The notes: a model not told the origin generated them from the letters alone. Positions 42,743 through 51,841 are shown, counted from the stretch's first letter. The stretch is DNA of 64,000 nucleotides from Algoriphagus sanaruensis (GCF_001593605.1 NZ_CP012836.1:1054001-1118000), one strand, 5' to 3'. Program-made: numbers and translations.

Positions 42743-43165
42743 TTAAGCTTCTTTTTCTGTTTCTGGTTGTTCCTGAAGGACCTCAGGAGCTGCGTTTCGG
42801 ATGATTTGATACCAAGCGTTTAGCTTTTTGATATCAGAAGTATACACTCGAGCTTCATCAAAATCAGGAAGTACTGATTTCAGAAAAGCTCTCAGTTCTG
42901 AATCTGAAGCACTCGAATCTACACCCGTGTCTCCTTGGTATTCTGCTTCAATTTTTTTCATGACCGACTCAAGAGGTTCTGCTCCTTCTTCCGTCATGGT
43001 ATAGATTGAAATATCGCTCAAAATGGATACTCTCATGGACATCCCTGCTACTAATTTGGATTTCTTTTCATCCAAAGATTCCAAAATCACACCTGAGCGG
43101 GTTGGCTTAAGTACTTTATACAATCCCGGCTTTCCAGCCACTGTGGCAATGTCTTTAAAATTCAT
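42743..43165 (-). CDS. DUF5606 family protein
   Basis: A 140-residue protein that I assign to DUF5606, a family confined to Bacteroidota. It begins MNFKDIATVAGKPGLYKVLK, with a small beta-rich N-terminal domain (about residues 1-60; RSGVILESLD, KLVAGMSMRVSILSDI). A helical C-terminal region (about 85-130; LRAFLKSVLPDFDEARVY) follows, then an acidic tail. No signal peptide, so cytoplasmic. Function unknown; a nucleic-acid or ribosome role has been guessed only from its conserved neighbourhood. A perfect -7 box lies 19 nt upstream, and a terminator follows. Confidence 0.82.
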   Translation of the reverse strand: MNFKDIATVAGKPGLYKVLKPTRSGVILESLDEKKSKLVAGMSMRVSILSDISIYTMTEEGAEPLESVMKKIEAEYQGDTGVDSSASDSELRAFLKSVLPDFDEARVYTSDIKKLNAWYQIIRNAAPEVLQEQPETEKEA

Positions 43166-43184
43166 AGTCGTTGATTTCTGCCTG

Positions 43185-43192
43185 CAAATATA
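43185..43192 (-). promoter_or_regulatory. -7 box of the DUF5606 promoter
   Basis: Minus-strand TATATTTG matches TAnnTTTG and lies 19 nt before the start codon, 10 nt beyond the end of engB. Confidence 0.65.
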
Positions 43193-43202
43193 GAATTATC
43201 AA

Positions 43203-43814
43203 TCAATTTGTATTCTCTGATTCGTATTCGGCGACCAGCTCCTCAATAAACGAAGTAAGCTCATCCTTGCCGGTGGATTTTTCGGAAGAGGTGACAAAAT
43301 GGTCGGGAATTTCTCCAAAAATATCCTCCATTTTACCTAAAAATCCCTTGACGTTTTTGTCTGTTTGGGATTTTGAAAGTTTGTCTGCCTTGGTAAATAC
43401 CAGCGCAAACGGTACACCTTGATCTCCACACCAATGCAGGAATTCCAGATCGATTTTTTGAGGTTCTAGTCGGCTATCGATCAGCACAAATACTCCGCAA
43501 AGGTTACTTCTTTTGGTGAGGTACTCACTGATCATGACCTCCCATTTTTCCTTTTTGTCTTTGCTCACTTTAGCAAATCCATAGCCCGGTAAATCGACCA
43601 TATACCATCGATTGTCGATCATAAAATGATTGATCAATTGGGTTTTTCCTGGTTTTTGAGAGGTTTTAGCAAGTTCCTTAACCCCAGTCAGCATATTGAT
43701 CAGCGAGCTTTTGCCCACATTGGATCGACCGATGAAGGCGATTTCTGCCCGGTCGGCTTTGGGACATTTGGCGGGGTTGGTGTTACTGACAACAAATTCT
43801 GCTTTTCGGATCAT
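43203..43814 (-). CDS. engB: Ribosome biogenesis GTP-binding protein EngB/YihA/YsxC
   Basis: Essential GTPase needed for assembly of the large ribosomal subunit. The 203-residue protein has G1 GRSNVGKSSL (about residues 29-38), G2 with the conserved threonine in QKPGKTQLIN (about 56-65), G3 DLPGYGFAKV (about 75-84), G4 TKAD (about 140-143) and G5 SSEKSTGKDEL near 174-184. Its length is normal. The gene has its own -7 box (43832-43839) and is divergent from ubiE. EngB is a single-domain protein, distinct from the double-GTPase Der. Confidence 0.96.
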   Translation of the reverse strand: MIRKAEFVVSNTNPAKCPKADRAEIAFIGRSNVGKSSLINMLTGVKELAKTSQKPGKTQLINHFMIDNRWYMVDLPGYGFAKVSKDKKEKWEVMISEYLTKRSNLCGVFVLIDSRLEPQKIDLEFLHWCGDQGVPFALVFTKADKLSKSQTDKNVKGFLGKMEDIFGEIPDHFVTSSEKSTGKDELTSFIEELVAEYESENTN

Positions 43815-43831
43815 GACTTTCTAATTGGTCT

Positions 43832-43839
43832 CAAAAGTA
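43832..43839 (-). promoter_or_regulatory. -7 box of the engB promoter
   Basis: Minus-strand TACTTTTG matches TAnnTTTG and lies 17 nt before the start codon. Confidence 0.65.
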
Positions 43840-43935
43840 CGGTTTTATTTTGGAAGGCCTTTGCGCTGAAATGCATCAACAATTTTCAATTCCTTGGGTT
43901 TCTGTAGTAATATTGCCCCACAAAAGAAATTTTCG

Positions 43936-44658
43936 ATGTCCGTAGTACCCTATAAAGACAAGCAAGATCCCAAAAAAGCACAGGTAGCTGAAATGTTTAA
44001 CAATATCAGCCCCAAGTATGACTTGCTGAATCATGTGCTCAGTTTAGGAATTGATATCATTTGGAGAAAGAAAGCAGTCAAAATGCTGAAAAAAGATGCT
44101 CCAAAGCTGATTTTGGATATTGCTACCGGCACCGGAGACTTTGCAATTGAGGCTTTGGCCTTGAATCCTGATAAAATCATCGGTGTGGACATTTCCGAAG
44201 GAATGTTGTCCGAAGGCCGTAAAAAAATGATTAGGCGGGGCTTGGATCAAAAAATCGAAATGCACCTAGGAGATTCCGAAGGTTTGCAGTTTGAGGATAA
44301 TAAGTTCGATGCAGTGATCGTTTCTTTTGGAGTCAGAAATTTTGAGAATTTGGAGAAAGGACTGGCGGATATGTATCGGGTACTCAAGCCAGGTGGTAAG
44401 ACTGTGATTTTGGAATTTAGTAAGCCTAAGGCGTTTCCAATGAAACAAGCCTATTCATTCTATTCCAATACTGTCCTTCCGCAGATCGGTAAAATTGTAT
44501 CCAAAGACAATTCTGCTTATACTTATCTTCCAGAGTCTGTACAAGCTTTCCCTGACGGAGAGGATTTTCTGGCCGTATTGAAAAAAGTAGGATTTCACAG
44601 CACCTTATGCAAGCCACTCACTTTTGGAATCAGCTCCATCTACGTAGGAACCAAGTAA
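43936..44658 (+). CDS. ubiE: Demethylmenaquinone/ubiquinone methyltransferase
   Basis: SAM-dependent C-methylation of demethylmenaquinone, the last step of menaquinone synthesis (also called MenG). The 240-residue protein starts at ATG 43936 ([14 protein letters not shown]); 14 extra residues from ATG 43894 have no family counterpart. Motifs: [20 protein letters not shown] near 17-36, the SAM loop [14 protein letters not shown] (about 62-75), GVDISEGML and [16 protein letters not shown] (about 152-167). Bacteroidota use menaquinone, so MenG activity is expected. The PorT-like gene begins inside its 3' end. Confidence 0.95.
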   Translation: MSVVPYKDKQDPKKAQVAEMFNNISPKYDLLNHVLSLGIDIIWRKKAVKMLKKDAPKLILDIATGTGDFAIEALALNPDKIIGVDISEGMLSEGRKKMIRRGLDQKIEMHLGDSEGLQFEDNKFDAVIVSFGVRNFENLEKGLADMYRVLKPGGKTVILEFSKPKAFPMKQAYSFYSNTVLPQIGKIVSKDNSAYTYLPESVQAFPDGEDFLAVLKKVGFHSTLCKPLTFGISSIYVGTK

Positions 44659-45407
44659 CCCTTCTCTTTTTATTCGTTTTCGGATTTGCCGGAAGTGGAT
44701 TTGCGCAAGGCATGTTTGGATTGACCAGTACTTCTGGATCGGACGATAAGCTGATTTCTTATGGGTTCTTTTTGGCGGTACATCGCTCGGCCTACCAAAT
44801 CAAATACTCGGATCAATATTTTGATCAGAATTTGAATAACCCCAACGGCATATACTCCATTTATCCCAAATATACTCCGGGATTTTCCCTGGGATTTACC
44901 GGGATTTTAAGGGTTCATGATCAGGTGAATTTTCTGTTTACTCCCAAAATTGGGTTTTATGAGTACCGGATGGACATCAATTACCTAGATGCCACAGCTA
45001 CTACCGTCCCCGGAACAGATAACAATTCAGCCAATTACCTCGGCTATCGTACGGAAGAAGTGGTCAATGAGGCTACTATGGTAGAACTTCCGCTTTTGTT
45101 TAAGTATCGTTCGCAGCGATTTAATAACACGCGAATGTATTTCTTGGGAGGAGCGAGTTATCAATTTCGGACAAAGACCCAAGATGAAGCGAATTTAGAT
45201 CCGATTGTTACCACCGGAAAGGATTTTACGCTGGAAGCGGGAATGGGCTTTGAGATTTATTTTAGGTACTTCAAGTTTGCCCCGGAGATTAGATTCTCTC
45301 ATGGCTTGAACAACTTGTATTATCCGGAAAAAACCAATCCAGACATCTCCAATTACATTTCTTCCATCAAACGAAAGGGGATTACTATTTACCTTAACTT
45401 CCAATAA
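44607..45407 (+). CDS. porT: PorT-like outer membrane beta-barrel protein
   Basis: A 266-residue protein with a signal peptide (cleavage after the FAGSGFAQ segment, about residue 34) and a beta-barrel pattern of alternating aromatic strands ending in TIYLNFQ. It resembles PorT/SprT of the type IX secretion system. The adjacency of ubiE and a PorT-family gene is one I recall from other Bacteroidota. The start lies 52 nt inside ubiE in another frame, giving an unusually long n-region of about 16 residues; no later start was seen that keeps the signal peptide. Other T9SS genes are not in the window, so the assignment is tentative beyond the barrel fold. Confidence 0.65.
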   Translation: MQATHFWNQLHLRRNQVTLLFLFVFGFAGSGFAQGMFGLTSTSGSDDKLISYGFFLAVHRSAYQIKYSDQYFDQNLNNPNGIYSIYPKYTPGFSLGFTGILRVHDQVNFLFTPKIGFYEYRMDINYLDATATTVPGTDNNSANYLGYRTEEVVNEATMVELPLLFKYRSQRFNNTRMYFLGGASYQFRTKTQDEANLDPIVTTGKDFTLEAGMGFEIYFRYFKFAPEIRFSHGLNNLYYPEKTNPDISNYISSIKRKGITIYLNFQ

Positions 45408-45408
45408 A

Positions 45409-45426
45409 TACGGAATCAATTCCGTA
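45409..45426. repeat. Short palindrome after the porT-like gene
   Basis: TACGGAATCAATTCCGTA forms a 7-bp hairpin with a 4-nt loop immediately after the stop, followed by an A run rather than a T run. It could mark the transcript end but is not a classical terminator. Confidence 0.4.
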
Positions 45427-45531
45427 AAAAAAGAAGGGTTTTTGGAGGCTTTTGCAGTCAAATCAAAGTGGGCTGGGCAATATTTTTTATTTTAAACCCA
45501 GTTAATACGCCCCCAAATAACCCGACCTGCT

Positions 45532-45744
45532 ATGAAGCATCCCTTATGGACTTTGCTTGTCCTGACTGTAATCATCCTATCATTTCTTTCGTTTTTTGTA
45601 TTGTTTTCTGAGGAAACTCTGGAGCCCAAACTCGGACCGATTCCTTATGTTTTTTGGGTGAGTTTTGGAGTCACTTGCCTGATAGTCTTGGCCACCTATT
45701 TAGGCTCCAAAGTTTTCCCATTTGAAAACAATCGGAAGTCATGA
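45532..45744 (+). CDS. Small two-helix membrane protein (DUF3311-like, tentative)
   Basis: A 70-residue protein with two predicted membrane helices (about residues 6-25 and 39-60) joined by a loop containing ETLEPKLGPIPYVFW. It overlaps the sodium:solute symporter gene by 4 nt (ATGA). Small two-helix proteins encoded before SSS-family symporters are common (DUF3311, DUF997 and similar), and may stabilise the transporter. The family name is tentative; the arrangement is seen directly. It is the first gene of the five-gene operon. Confidence 0.78.
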   Translation: MKHPLWTLLVLTVIILSFLSFFVLFSEETLEPKLGPIPYVFWVSFGVTCLIVLATYLGSKVFPFENNRKS

Positions 45745-47153
45745 AAGTCTGGTTGGTTTTCTTCTTTGTGGTATTTCTGGCATCCTTGGTGTATGCCTCC
45801 TACAAGTCTTACCGAAAAAATAGAAGCTCGGACGAATTTATGCTCGCTGGCTCAAATATTGGGGCAATTTTAGGATTTCTTACCTTCTCAGCAGCTTTGT
45901 TTAGTGCCTTTACCTTTATGGGAATGCCGGATTTTTTCCGAGTTCATGGGGTAGGCGCATGGATCTTCTTGGGGTTATCAGATGCGCTGATGGTATTTTT
46001 CCTGCTTTGGTTTGGGTATTCCCTTCGCCGTAGAGCTGCACAAGTTGGATATAAGGGCGTGGCAGGCTTTGTTCAAAATTGCTTTCAAAACAAATGGGCG
46101 GGGTATTTGGTGTTTTTGAGTTCCTTTTTGTTTTTAATTCCTTACGTAGCCATTCAAATTCGAGGAATTTCCATCTTCCTAAACGCCGCCTTTCCAGACT
46201 TTCTTCCGTACTGGGGTTGGTCCGGTCTACTGGTTGTCCTGATGCTGGTTTATTCAGAAATTGGAGGGCTGAAAGCTATTATGTATAGTGATGCGATTCA
46301 GGGGGTAATACTTCTGGTTGTGATTTGGATCATTGGATTGACCTGTCTAAAAATGGCTGGAGGATTGGAAGCTGGGACAGAAGCCGTGCTAGCAAGCAAT
46401 TCTGAGCTTCTTTCTTTGCCAGGGCCAAAAGGCCTTTTTAGCAGTCCGTTTTTGATTGCATCCGCGATCGCAATCGTGATGATTCCGGTTTCTCAGCCTC
46501 AGTTTACCACAAGGTTGGTGGTGATGAAAGACCTAAAATCAGTCCACAAAATGGCGTATGCAGTTGGGATTTTTGCGATTTTGGTCATTCTTCCTACTGC
46601 TTTTATCGGCTTGTATGGAGCTGTAACCTATCCTGAAAGTTCCACGGCAGACTTCCTTTCTTCGGCCCTACTTTTTGATCAAGCGGAAGCAGTTGGAGCC
46701 CTAGCGGTGGTAGGGTTGTTTGCGGCATGTCTTTCTACTACCAATGCCCAAATTTTCGCATTGGGTACTGAACTTCGCTCTCTTTTGAAGGGGGATGAAA
46801 AGAAAAGCATGCGGATAACCCAAATCGGAATTTTGGTTTTTTCGATTATCGTACTTGTATTTTCTTCTGTGATCAGTGATGAGTTAGTCTTACTTGCCCG
46901 TGTGAGTTTTGCGGGTACTTCAATGATTGCTCCCGTAGTTTTAGGCGCAGTCTTATTTCAAAAACCACCCAAATCGCTCTTGGTGATTTCAGCATTTGCA
47001 TTGGGATATTTTGTCTTGTCCTTGATCGGTTGGGTTCCTGCAGGATTTGCGGGTTTGCCTACGGATGCAGCGATGTATTTGATTCTGATTCCAACCACAG
47101 CCTTGGTGATGGGAATCCATTATTTCACTCAAAAGAAAGTTCATGAAGCTTGA
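45741..47153 (+). CDS. Sodium:solute symporter (SSS family)
   Basis: A 470-residue secondary transporter with 12-13 predicted membrane helices. Family features include the GFLTFSAALFSAFTFMGMPDF segment (quoted as LTFSAALFSAFTF and MGMPDF), which contributes to the sodium site. IGGLKAIMYSDAIQGVIL (about residues 173-190) is the classic SSS motif. It belongs to the inner membrane. Cotranscription with a GH88 hydrolase suggests import of an unsaturated uronic-acid disaccharide or related sugar acid, which is inference. Overlaps: 4 nt with the small protein and 11 nt with the GH88 gene. Confidence 0.9.
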   Translation: MKVWLVFFFVVFLASLVYASYKSYRKNRSSDEFMLAGSNIGAILGFLTFSAALFSAFTFMGMPDFFRVHGVGAWIFLGLSDALMVFFLLWFGYSLRRRAAQVGYKGVAGFVQNCFQNKWAGYLVFLSSFLFLIPYVAIQIRGISIFLNAAFPDFLPYWGWSGLLVVLMLVYSEIGGLKAIMYSDAIQGVILLVVIWIIGLTCLKMAGGLEAGTEAVLASNSELLSLPGPKGLFSSPFLIASAIAIVMIPVSQPQFTTRLVVMKDLKSVHKMAYAVGIFAILVILPTAFIGLYGAVTYPESSTADFLSSALLFDQAEAVGALAVVGLFAACLSTTNAQIFALGTELRSLLKGDEKKSMRITQIGILVFSIIVLVFSSVISDELVLLARVSFAGTSMIAPVVLGAVLFQKPPKSLLVISAFALGYFVLSLIGWVPAGFAGLPTDAAMYLILIPTTALVMGIHYFTQKKVHEA

Positions 47154-48522
47154 TCATTCCATTTCGCTTGAACGCGTGGCTCAGCAACTACCTAGATTTT
47201 GGGAGCTGTCTGGTCAAAAAATAAAATCCATCGAATCCACCTTTGATACGCAAAAAGGTGCTCCTGTATTTACCGAGAAAGGAATCTATGTCACCCGAGA
47301 CTGGACAGAATGGACACAGGGTTTTCAGTTTGGATCCGCCATTCTCCAGTTTGACGCCACAGGAGATGATACTTTCTTGGAGATTGGTCGGAAAAACACC
47401 ATTGAAAAAATGGCTCCTCATCTCACACATATTGGGGTGCATGATCATGGATTCAATAATGTCAGTACCTATGGAAACCTTCTTCGTCTGATTCGAGAAG
47501 GGAAAATTCAGGGCACATTTTGGGAGGAAGAATTTTACAAATTGGCACTGAAAGTAACAGGTGCAGTCCAAGCAACGCGCTGGACAAAGATTCCAACCGG
47601 CGGATTTATCTATTCCTTCAATGGTCCTCATTCTTTGTTTGTCGATACCATTCGAAGCTGCCGAGCCTTAGTCGTTTCACATCAACTAGGTCATGTGCTC
47701 CAGGGAGAAAATGATCGACGAATTTCCTTGATTGAGCGAGCGATTCAACACTTGTTGAGCACTGTGAGATTTTCGATTTTTTATGGAAAAGGTCGAGATA
47801 GCTATGACGTTTCCGGTCGAACTGCCCATGAAATTATCTTCAATACCAATGATGGCAATTACCGCTGTCCCAATTCCCAGCAAGGATATACGGGCTTCAG
47901 CACTTGGACAAGGGGCTTAGCTTGGGCGATCTGTGGATTGGGAGAGACTCTCGAAATACTCGATCGGTTAAATCCGGAAGATTATCAGGGCGTGATTTCC
48001 AAAGCAGATTTGATCCAAGAACTCACCCAAGCTGCCTTAGCCACTTCTGAATTTTACCTTGCAAATACGCCAACCGATGGAATTCCTTATTGGGATACAG
48101 GAGCGCCAAATCTGCATCTAATGGGCGATTATCTCCACCGGCCTGCAGACCCTTTCAATGCCTTTGAGCCAGTGGATAGTTCTGCTGCCTGTATTGCGGC
48201 TCAAGGATTGATTCGAATCGGAAATTCGCTGAAAGATCATCACACCGAGACTGCTCAGCGATTTATTCAGGCAGGGATTCAATTGGCATCGGTATTATTT
48301 TCTGAGCCCTATCTGTCGGTGGATCCAAACCATCAGGGCTTAGTCCTTCATTCCATTTACCATCAGCCTAATGGTTGGGATTTTGTTCCGGAGCAAGGGA
48401 AAGTCGCCCATGGAGAATCCAGTATGTGGGGAGATTATCACGCTAGAGAATTGGCTCTTTTGCTTCATCGGATGGCTAATCAGGAGACCTATTATTCCTA
48501 TTTGAACTGTGTAGAATCATGA
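47143..48522 (+). CDS. Glycoside hydrolase family 88 (unsaturated glucuronyl hydrolase-like)
   Basis: A 459-residue protein of the six-hairpin GH88 family, which hydrates the enol ether of unsaturated uronyl residues released by polysaccharide lyases. The two expected catalytic aspartates are in HDHGF (Asp101) and VDTIRS (Asp168), corresponding to Asp88 and Asp149 of the Bacillus GL1 enzyme by pattern. QQGYTGFSTWTRGLAWAICG (about 245-264) is another conserved block. There is no signal peptide, so it should be cytoplasmic and act on imported oligosaccharide. Overlaps: 11 nt with the symporter and 4 nt with the oxidoreductase. Confidence 0.88.
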   Translation: MKLDHSISLERVAQQLPRFWELSGQKIKSIESTFDTQKGAPVFTEKGIYVTRDWTEWTQGFQFGSAILQFDATGDDTFLEIGRKNTIEKMAPHLTHIGVHDHGFNNVSTYGNLLRLIREGKIQGTFWEEEFYKLALKVTGAVQATRWTKIPTGGFIYSFNGPHSLFVDTIRSCRALVVSHQLGHVLQGENDRRISLIERAIQHLLSTVRFSIFYGKGRDSYDVSGRTAHEIIFNTNDGNYRCPNSQQGYTGFSTWTRGLAWAICGLGETLEILDRLNPEDYQGVISKADLIQELTQAALATSEFYLANTPTDGIPYWDTGAPNLHLMGDYLHRPADPFNAFEPVDSSAACIAAQGLIRIGNSLKDHHTETAQRFIQAGIQLASVLFSEPYLSVDPNHQGLVLHSIYHQPNGWDFVPEQGKVAHGESSMWGDYHARELALLLHRMANQETYYSYLNCVES

Positions 48523-49961
48523 GTGGGAAATACAAGCCTCAATATCCTCGCATTGCGCAGCTAAAAACAGCCGAATTGTTTCGCAGCCATTTGAGCCAAG
48601 AACAGATTCCGCTGTCATTTGACGAAGAATTGGTTTCTGGCCAAGCCTCTTATTTTGCCAAGCCTTTTACCTTGGAGTCAGGGCGGAAAATTGGAAACTC
48701 CATGTGTATCCTTCCCATGGAGGGATGGGATGGAACTGTCGATGGCAGACCTACCGATTTGACTAAAAGGCGTTGGAAAAACTTCGCCTTAAGTGGTGCA
48801 AAGTTGCTATGGGGCTGTGAAGCGGTGGCGGTGCGTCACGAAGGGCGGGCCAATCCCAATCAACTGCTTCTTACCGAAGATACCTTTTCGGAGTTTGTGG
48901 ATTTGTTTGAACTCGTTCAACATACTCACGAGGAGGTTTTTGGAGATACCTCCGATTTGCTGGTTGGGTTGCAGTTGACTCATTCGGGGAGATTCTGCAA
49001 GCCGAATGACAAAAAGCAAATGGAGCCTAAAATCCTTTATTCTCATCCTGTATTGAATCCTAAGTTTGGATTAAAGGAAGACTATCCAATTATGACCGAT
49101 GAAGAGATCGATTCAATTATTGAGGACTACATTCGAGCAGCGGCTTTAGCACAAAAGGCTGGATTTCACTTTGTCGACATCAAGCATTGCCATGGATATT
49201 TGGGACATGAGTTTCTCAGTGCGTATGACCGTGAGGGGAAATATGGAGGGAGCTTTGAAAACAGGACGAGATTTCTGAGAGACATCGTCAGCGGGATTCG
49301 CACGGCTGCTCCAGGTTTGGAAATAGGGGTTCGACTCAGCATTTTCGACTGGGTGCCTTTCCAAAAAGGTCCCGAAGAAAAGGGAGTTCCCGCTATGCAG
49401 CAACCCTATCGATATGCTTTTGGTGGGGCAGAAAATGGAGTCGAAGAAGACTTTGCCGAGTCTTCTGCATTTTTGAAGTTGCTCTCCGAGCTGGGGATTG
49501 AATTGCTTTGTACCACTGCCGGTAGTCCTTATTACAATCCTCATATTCAGCGACCCGCTTTATTTCCTCCTTCAGATGGATATTTGCCACCTGAGGACCC
49601 GCTACATGGAGTTGCGAGGCAAATCGCTGCGACAGCCCAGATTAAGAGTACTTTCCCTGAATTTTATGTGGTAGGTTCGGCCTATTCGTATTTGCAAGAA
49701 TGGCTTCCAAATGTAGGTCAGGAGGTCTTGAGAACCGGTAAAGCAGACTCCATCGGATTTGGACGAATGGTCTTAAGCTATCCGGATATGCCGGCAGATC
49801 TCCTCAAAGGAGAAGGACTCAGACGAGCGAAAATCTGTCGGACCTTTTCGGATTGTACTACCGCACCACGAAATGGAATGATCTCGGGATGTTTTCCGTT
49901 GGATCCATACTATAAGCAAATGCCAGAATACGAACAACTTAAAACTCTAAAAGGAGAATGA
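48519..49961 (+). CDS. NADH:flavin oxidoreductase (old yellow enzyme family)
   Basis: A 480-residue FMN-binding TIM barrel of the OYE superfamily, considerably longer than the ene-reductase at 8574. Features include GLQLTHSGRF (about residues 150-159), IKHCHGYLGHEFLS (about 225-238), where the two histidines bind the substrate carbonyl, and FENRTRFLRDIV. The N-terminus (first 60 residues) and an insertion near 280-320 (QQPYRYAFGGAENG) are not typical of short OYEs. The C-terminus has CRTFSDCTTAPRNG, a pair of cysteines but not the iron-sulfur CxxC set of the longer 2,4-dienoyl reductases. The likely role is reduction of a C=C or carbonyl in a sugar-derived or aglycone product. Confidence 0.86.
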   Translation: MSGKYKPQYPRIAQLKTAELFRSHLSQEQIPLSFDEELVSGQASYFAKPFTLESGRKIGNSMCILPMEGWDGTVDGRPTDLTKRRWKNFALSGAKLLWGCEAVAVRHEGRANPNQLLLTEDTFSEFVDLFELVQHTHEEVFGDTSDLLVGLQLTHSGRFCKPNDKKQMEPKILYSHPVLNPKFGLKEDYPIMTDEEIDSIIEDYIRAAALAQKAGFHFVDIKHCHGYLGHEFLSAYDREGKYGGSFENRTRFLRDIVSGIRTAAPGLEIGVRLSIFDWVPFQKGPEEKGVPAMQQPYRYAFGGAENGVEEDFAESSAFLKLLSELGIELLCTTAGSPYYNPHIQRPALFPPSDGYLPPEDPLHGVARQIAATAQIKSTFPEFYVVGSAYSYLQEWLPNVGQEVLRTGKADSIGFGRMVLSYPDMPADLLKGEGLRRAKICRTFSDCTTAPRNGMISGCFPLDPYYKQMPEYEQLKTLKGE

Positions 49962-50728
49962 ATCGGGTAGCATTAATTACAGGAGGGACAAGAGGGATTG
50001 GTTTGGGAATCGCTAAAAAACTAGCGGCAGAGGGAATCGATTTGGCGATCAATGGGGTGAGATCAGAGCAGGAAGTAAGTGCTGTTCTGGAAGAACTTCG
50101 AAAATTTGGAGTCCAAGTGGCCTATTTTCCGGGTGATATTTCCAAGACCCAAGATCGGGATTCGATCGTCTCAGGCGTAAAGGCGCACTTTGGGAAGTTG
50201 AATTTTTTGGTTAATAACGCCGGAGTGGCGCCACGCGTACGGGCAGATATTTTGGAAGTCGCTGAGGAAGATTTCGATCACCTGATTTCCATCAATCTCC
50301 GAGGTACATTTTTCTTGAGTCAAGCTGTAGCCTCCTGGATGATCAAGCAAAAGGAAGCTTATTCCTTGGATTCTTTTTCCATAGTGACCATTACTTCCGT
50401 TTCAGCAAAGCTAGCTTCCACCAATCGAGCCGTGTATTGCATGGCAAAATCCGGATTATCGATGATGTCCCAAGTTTTTGCCGTCAAATTGGCTGAGTTT
50501 GGGATTCCGGTGTATGAAATCCAGCCAGGAGTTATTGAAACTGACATGACGGAAAAGGTGAAGGAAGTCTACCAAGAACGCATTCAGCATGGATTGACCT
50601 TGGAGCCTAGGATGGGTCAGCCCGAGGATATTGGTAAAGTGGTCGCAGCACTAGTGAGAGGAGATCTCAGCTATGCGACCGGGCAAATCATCGCCGTAGA
50701 CGGGGGAATGATGGTAGGTCGGTTGTAG
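49958..50728 (+). CDS. Short-chain dehydrogenase (FabG/KduD-like)
   Basis: A 256-residue SDR with the TGGTRGIGLGIA cofactor motif (about residues 8-19), NNAGVAPR (about 86-93), the catalytic Ser in TITSVSA and YCMAK (about 157-161). The C-terminus YATGQIIAVDGGMMVGRL is the classical FabG-like ending. It overlaps the oxidoreductase by 4 nt (ATGA) and closes the operon. Because GH88 releases a product that becomes 4-deoxy-L-threo-5-hexosulose uronate, a KduD-like step is a reasonable guess. FabG in fatty-acid synthesis is unlikely given the neighbours. Confidence 0.85.
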   Translation: MNRVALITGGTRGIGLGIAKKLAAEGIDLAINGVRSEQEVSAVLEELRKFGVQVAYFPGDISKTQDRDSIVSGVKAHFGKLNFLVNNAGVAPRVRADILEVAEEDFDHLISINLRGTFFLSQAVASWMIKQKEAYSLDSFSIVTITSVSAKLASTNRAVYCMAKSGLSMMSQVFAVKLAEFGIPVYEIQPGVIETDMTEKVKEVYQERIQHGLTLEPRMGQPEDIGKVVAALVRGDLSYATGQIIAVDGGMMVGRL

Positions 50729-50826
50729 AAATTGGATCAGTAGGAACATTTTTAATGACTAACCATTCGTCCATTTTGAAAAATTCTTTTCCTGGAAGAG
50801 AAGTCTGTAATCCGATCAAATTGGAT

Positions 50827-50834
50827 TAGTTTTG
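50827..50834 (+). promoter_or_regulatory. -7 box upstream of the antiporter
   Basis: TAGTTTTG matches TAnnTTTG, 50 nt before the ATG at 50885. The ideal -33 position reads CTG. It lies in the 156-nt gap after the GH88 operon, which otherwise holds nothing recognised. Confidence 0.55.
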
Positions 50835-50884
50835 ATGGGAAATACCTTAAAAATGTTTCCTTCTCAATTCAATCTCCTTAATCC

Positions 50885-51841
50885 ATGATTTTACAGCTTG
50901 TACTTCTCGTCTTAGGTCTGATTTTGTTGGTAAAAGGAGCGGATTGGCTGGTAGACGGGGCTTCAGTTCTGGCTAAAAAGAACAACGTGTCAGATCTGGC
51001 AATAGGTTTAACAATCGTGGCCTTTGGTACTTCAGCTCCTGAATTGGTAGTAAATGCTGTCGCTTCTTCCGAAAATTACCCAGATATCGTTTTTGGAAAT
51101 GTAATCGGATCCAACAATTTCAACTTGTTTATCATTCTCGGAATCGCAGGTCTAATCGTACCGCTTTCGGTGCAGTCAAGTACAGTTTGGAAAGAAATTC
51201 CGTTTTCACTTTTAGCCGCCATCATTTTATTCTTTTTGGCAAATAACTATTTCTTAGCACAGTCATCAGACCTTTCCCGTTATGATGCCATTATCCTGTT
51301 GGTGTTATTTTGTGCTTTTCTCTACTACGTAGCTACTCAGCTCAAAACTGACCCAAATGCTGAAATTGTTGAAGCCAAAGATTATTCTATAATGAAAATC
51401 TGGGGCTTGATTATCATTGGATTGGCCGGGCTTGTGGGTGGTGGCAAACTCGTCGTGGACAATGCCGTGGCTATGGCGCAGTCTCTGGGAGTCAGCGAAA
51501 AGATCATCGGACTCACCATCGTCGCGGCGGGAACTTCCCTCCCTGAGTTGGCTACTTCCGTGGTAGCTGCCATGAAGAAAAATGCCGACATCGCTATTGG
51601 AAATATTGTAGGATCAAATATTTTCAATCTGCTGCTGATCCTGGGTGTCAGTGGTTTGATCCGACCTTTGGCTTATCAGACTACCTTCGATACCGATATT
51701 TGGATTTTGTGTGGTGGTACCGTTTTTCTCTTCCTCGCGATGTTTATTGGAAAAAAACACAGGCTGGATCGCTGGCAAGCGTTTGTTTTGCTCAGTTCAT
51801 ATTTGCTTTATACCGGATATTTGATCGGTCTCGAGGGATAA
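50885..51841 (+). CDS. Calcium/sodium antiporter (CaCA family, YrbG-like)
   Basis: A 318-residue inner-membrane cation exchanger with 10 predicted helices in two inverted halves. Each half has an alpha repeat: GLTIVAFGTSAPELVVN (about residues 41-57) and GLTIVAAGTSLPELATS (about 207-223), followed by GNVIGSNNFNL and GNIVGSNIFNL. The acidic residues in the GTS(A/L)PEL motifs bind calcium or sodium. The protein is of standard length for bacterial YrbG-type exchangers. It has its own promoter and a terminator, so it is a monocistronic unit. Confidence 0.94.
   Translation: MILQLVLLVLGLILLVKGADWLVDGASVLAKKNNVSDLAIGLTIVAFGTSAPELVVNAVASSENYPDIVFGNVIGSNNFNLFIILGIAGLIVPLSVQSSTVWKEIPFSLLAAIILFFLANNYFLAQSSDLSRYDAIILLVLFCAFLYYVATQLKTDPNAEIVEAKDYSIMKIWGLIIIGLAGLVGGGKLVVDNAVAMAQSLGVSEKIIGLTIVAAGTSLPELATSVVAAMKKNADIAIGNIVGSNIFNLLLILGVSGLIRPLAYQTTFDTDIWILCGGTVFLFLAMFIGKKHRLDRWQAFVLLSSYLLYTGYLIGLEG

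Noticed and set aside
43626..43907. Open frame of 93 codons antisense to engB
   Set aside because: Shadow of the conserved GTPase gene, without family resemblance.
47188..47631. Open frame of 147 codons antisense to the GH88 gene
   Set aside because: The sense strand carries the conserved hydrolase with catalytic residues; the antisense frame has no features.
45532..50728. Full polysaccharide utilisation locus
   Set aside because: No susC/susD, lyase or hybrid sensor lies within or next to the operon; the nearest susCD starts about 9 kb away behind unrelated genes.
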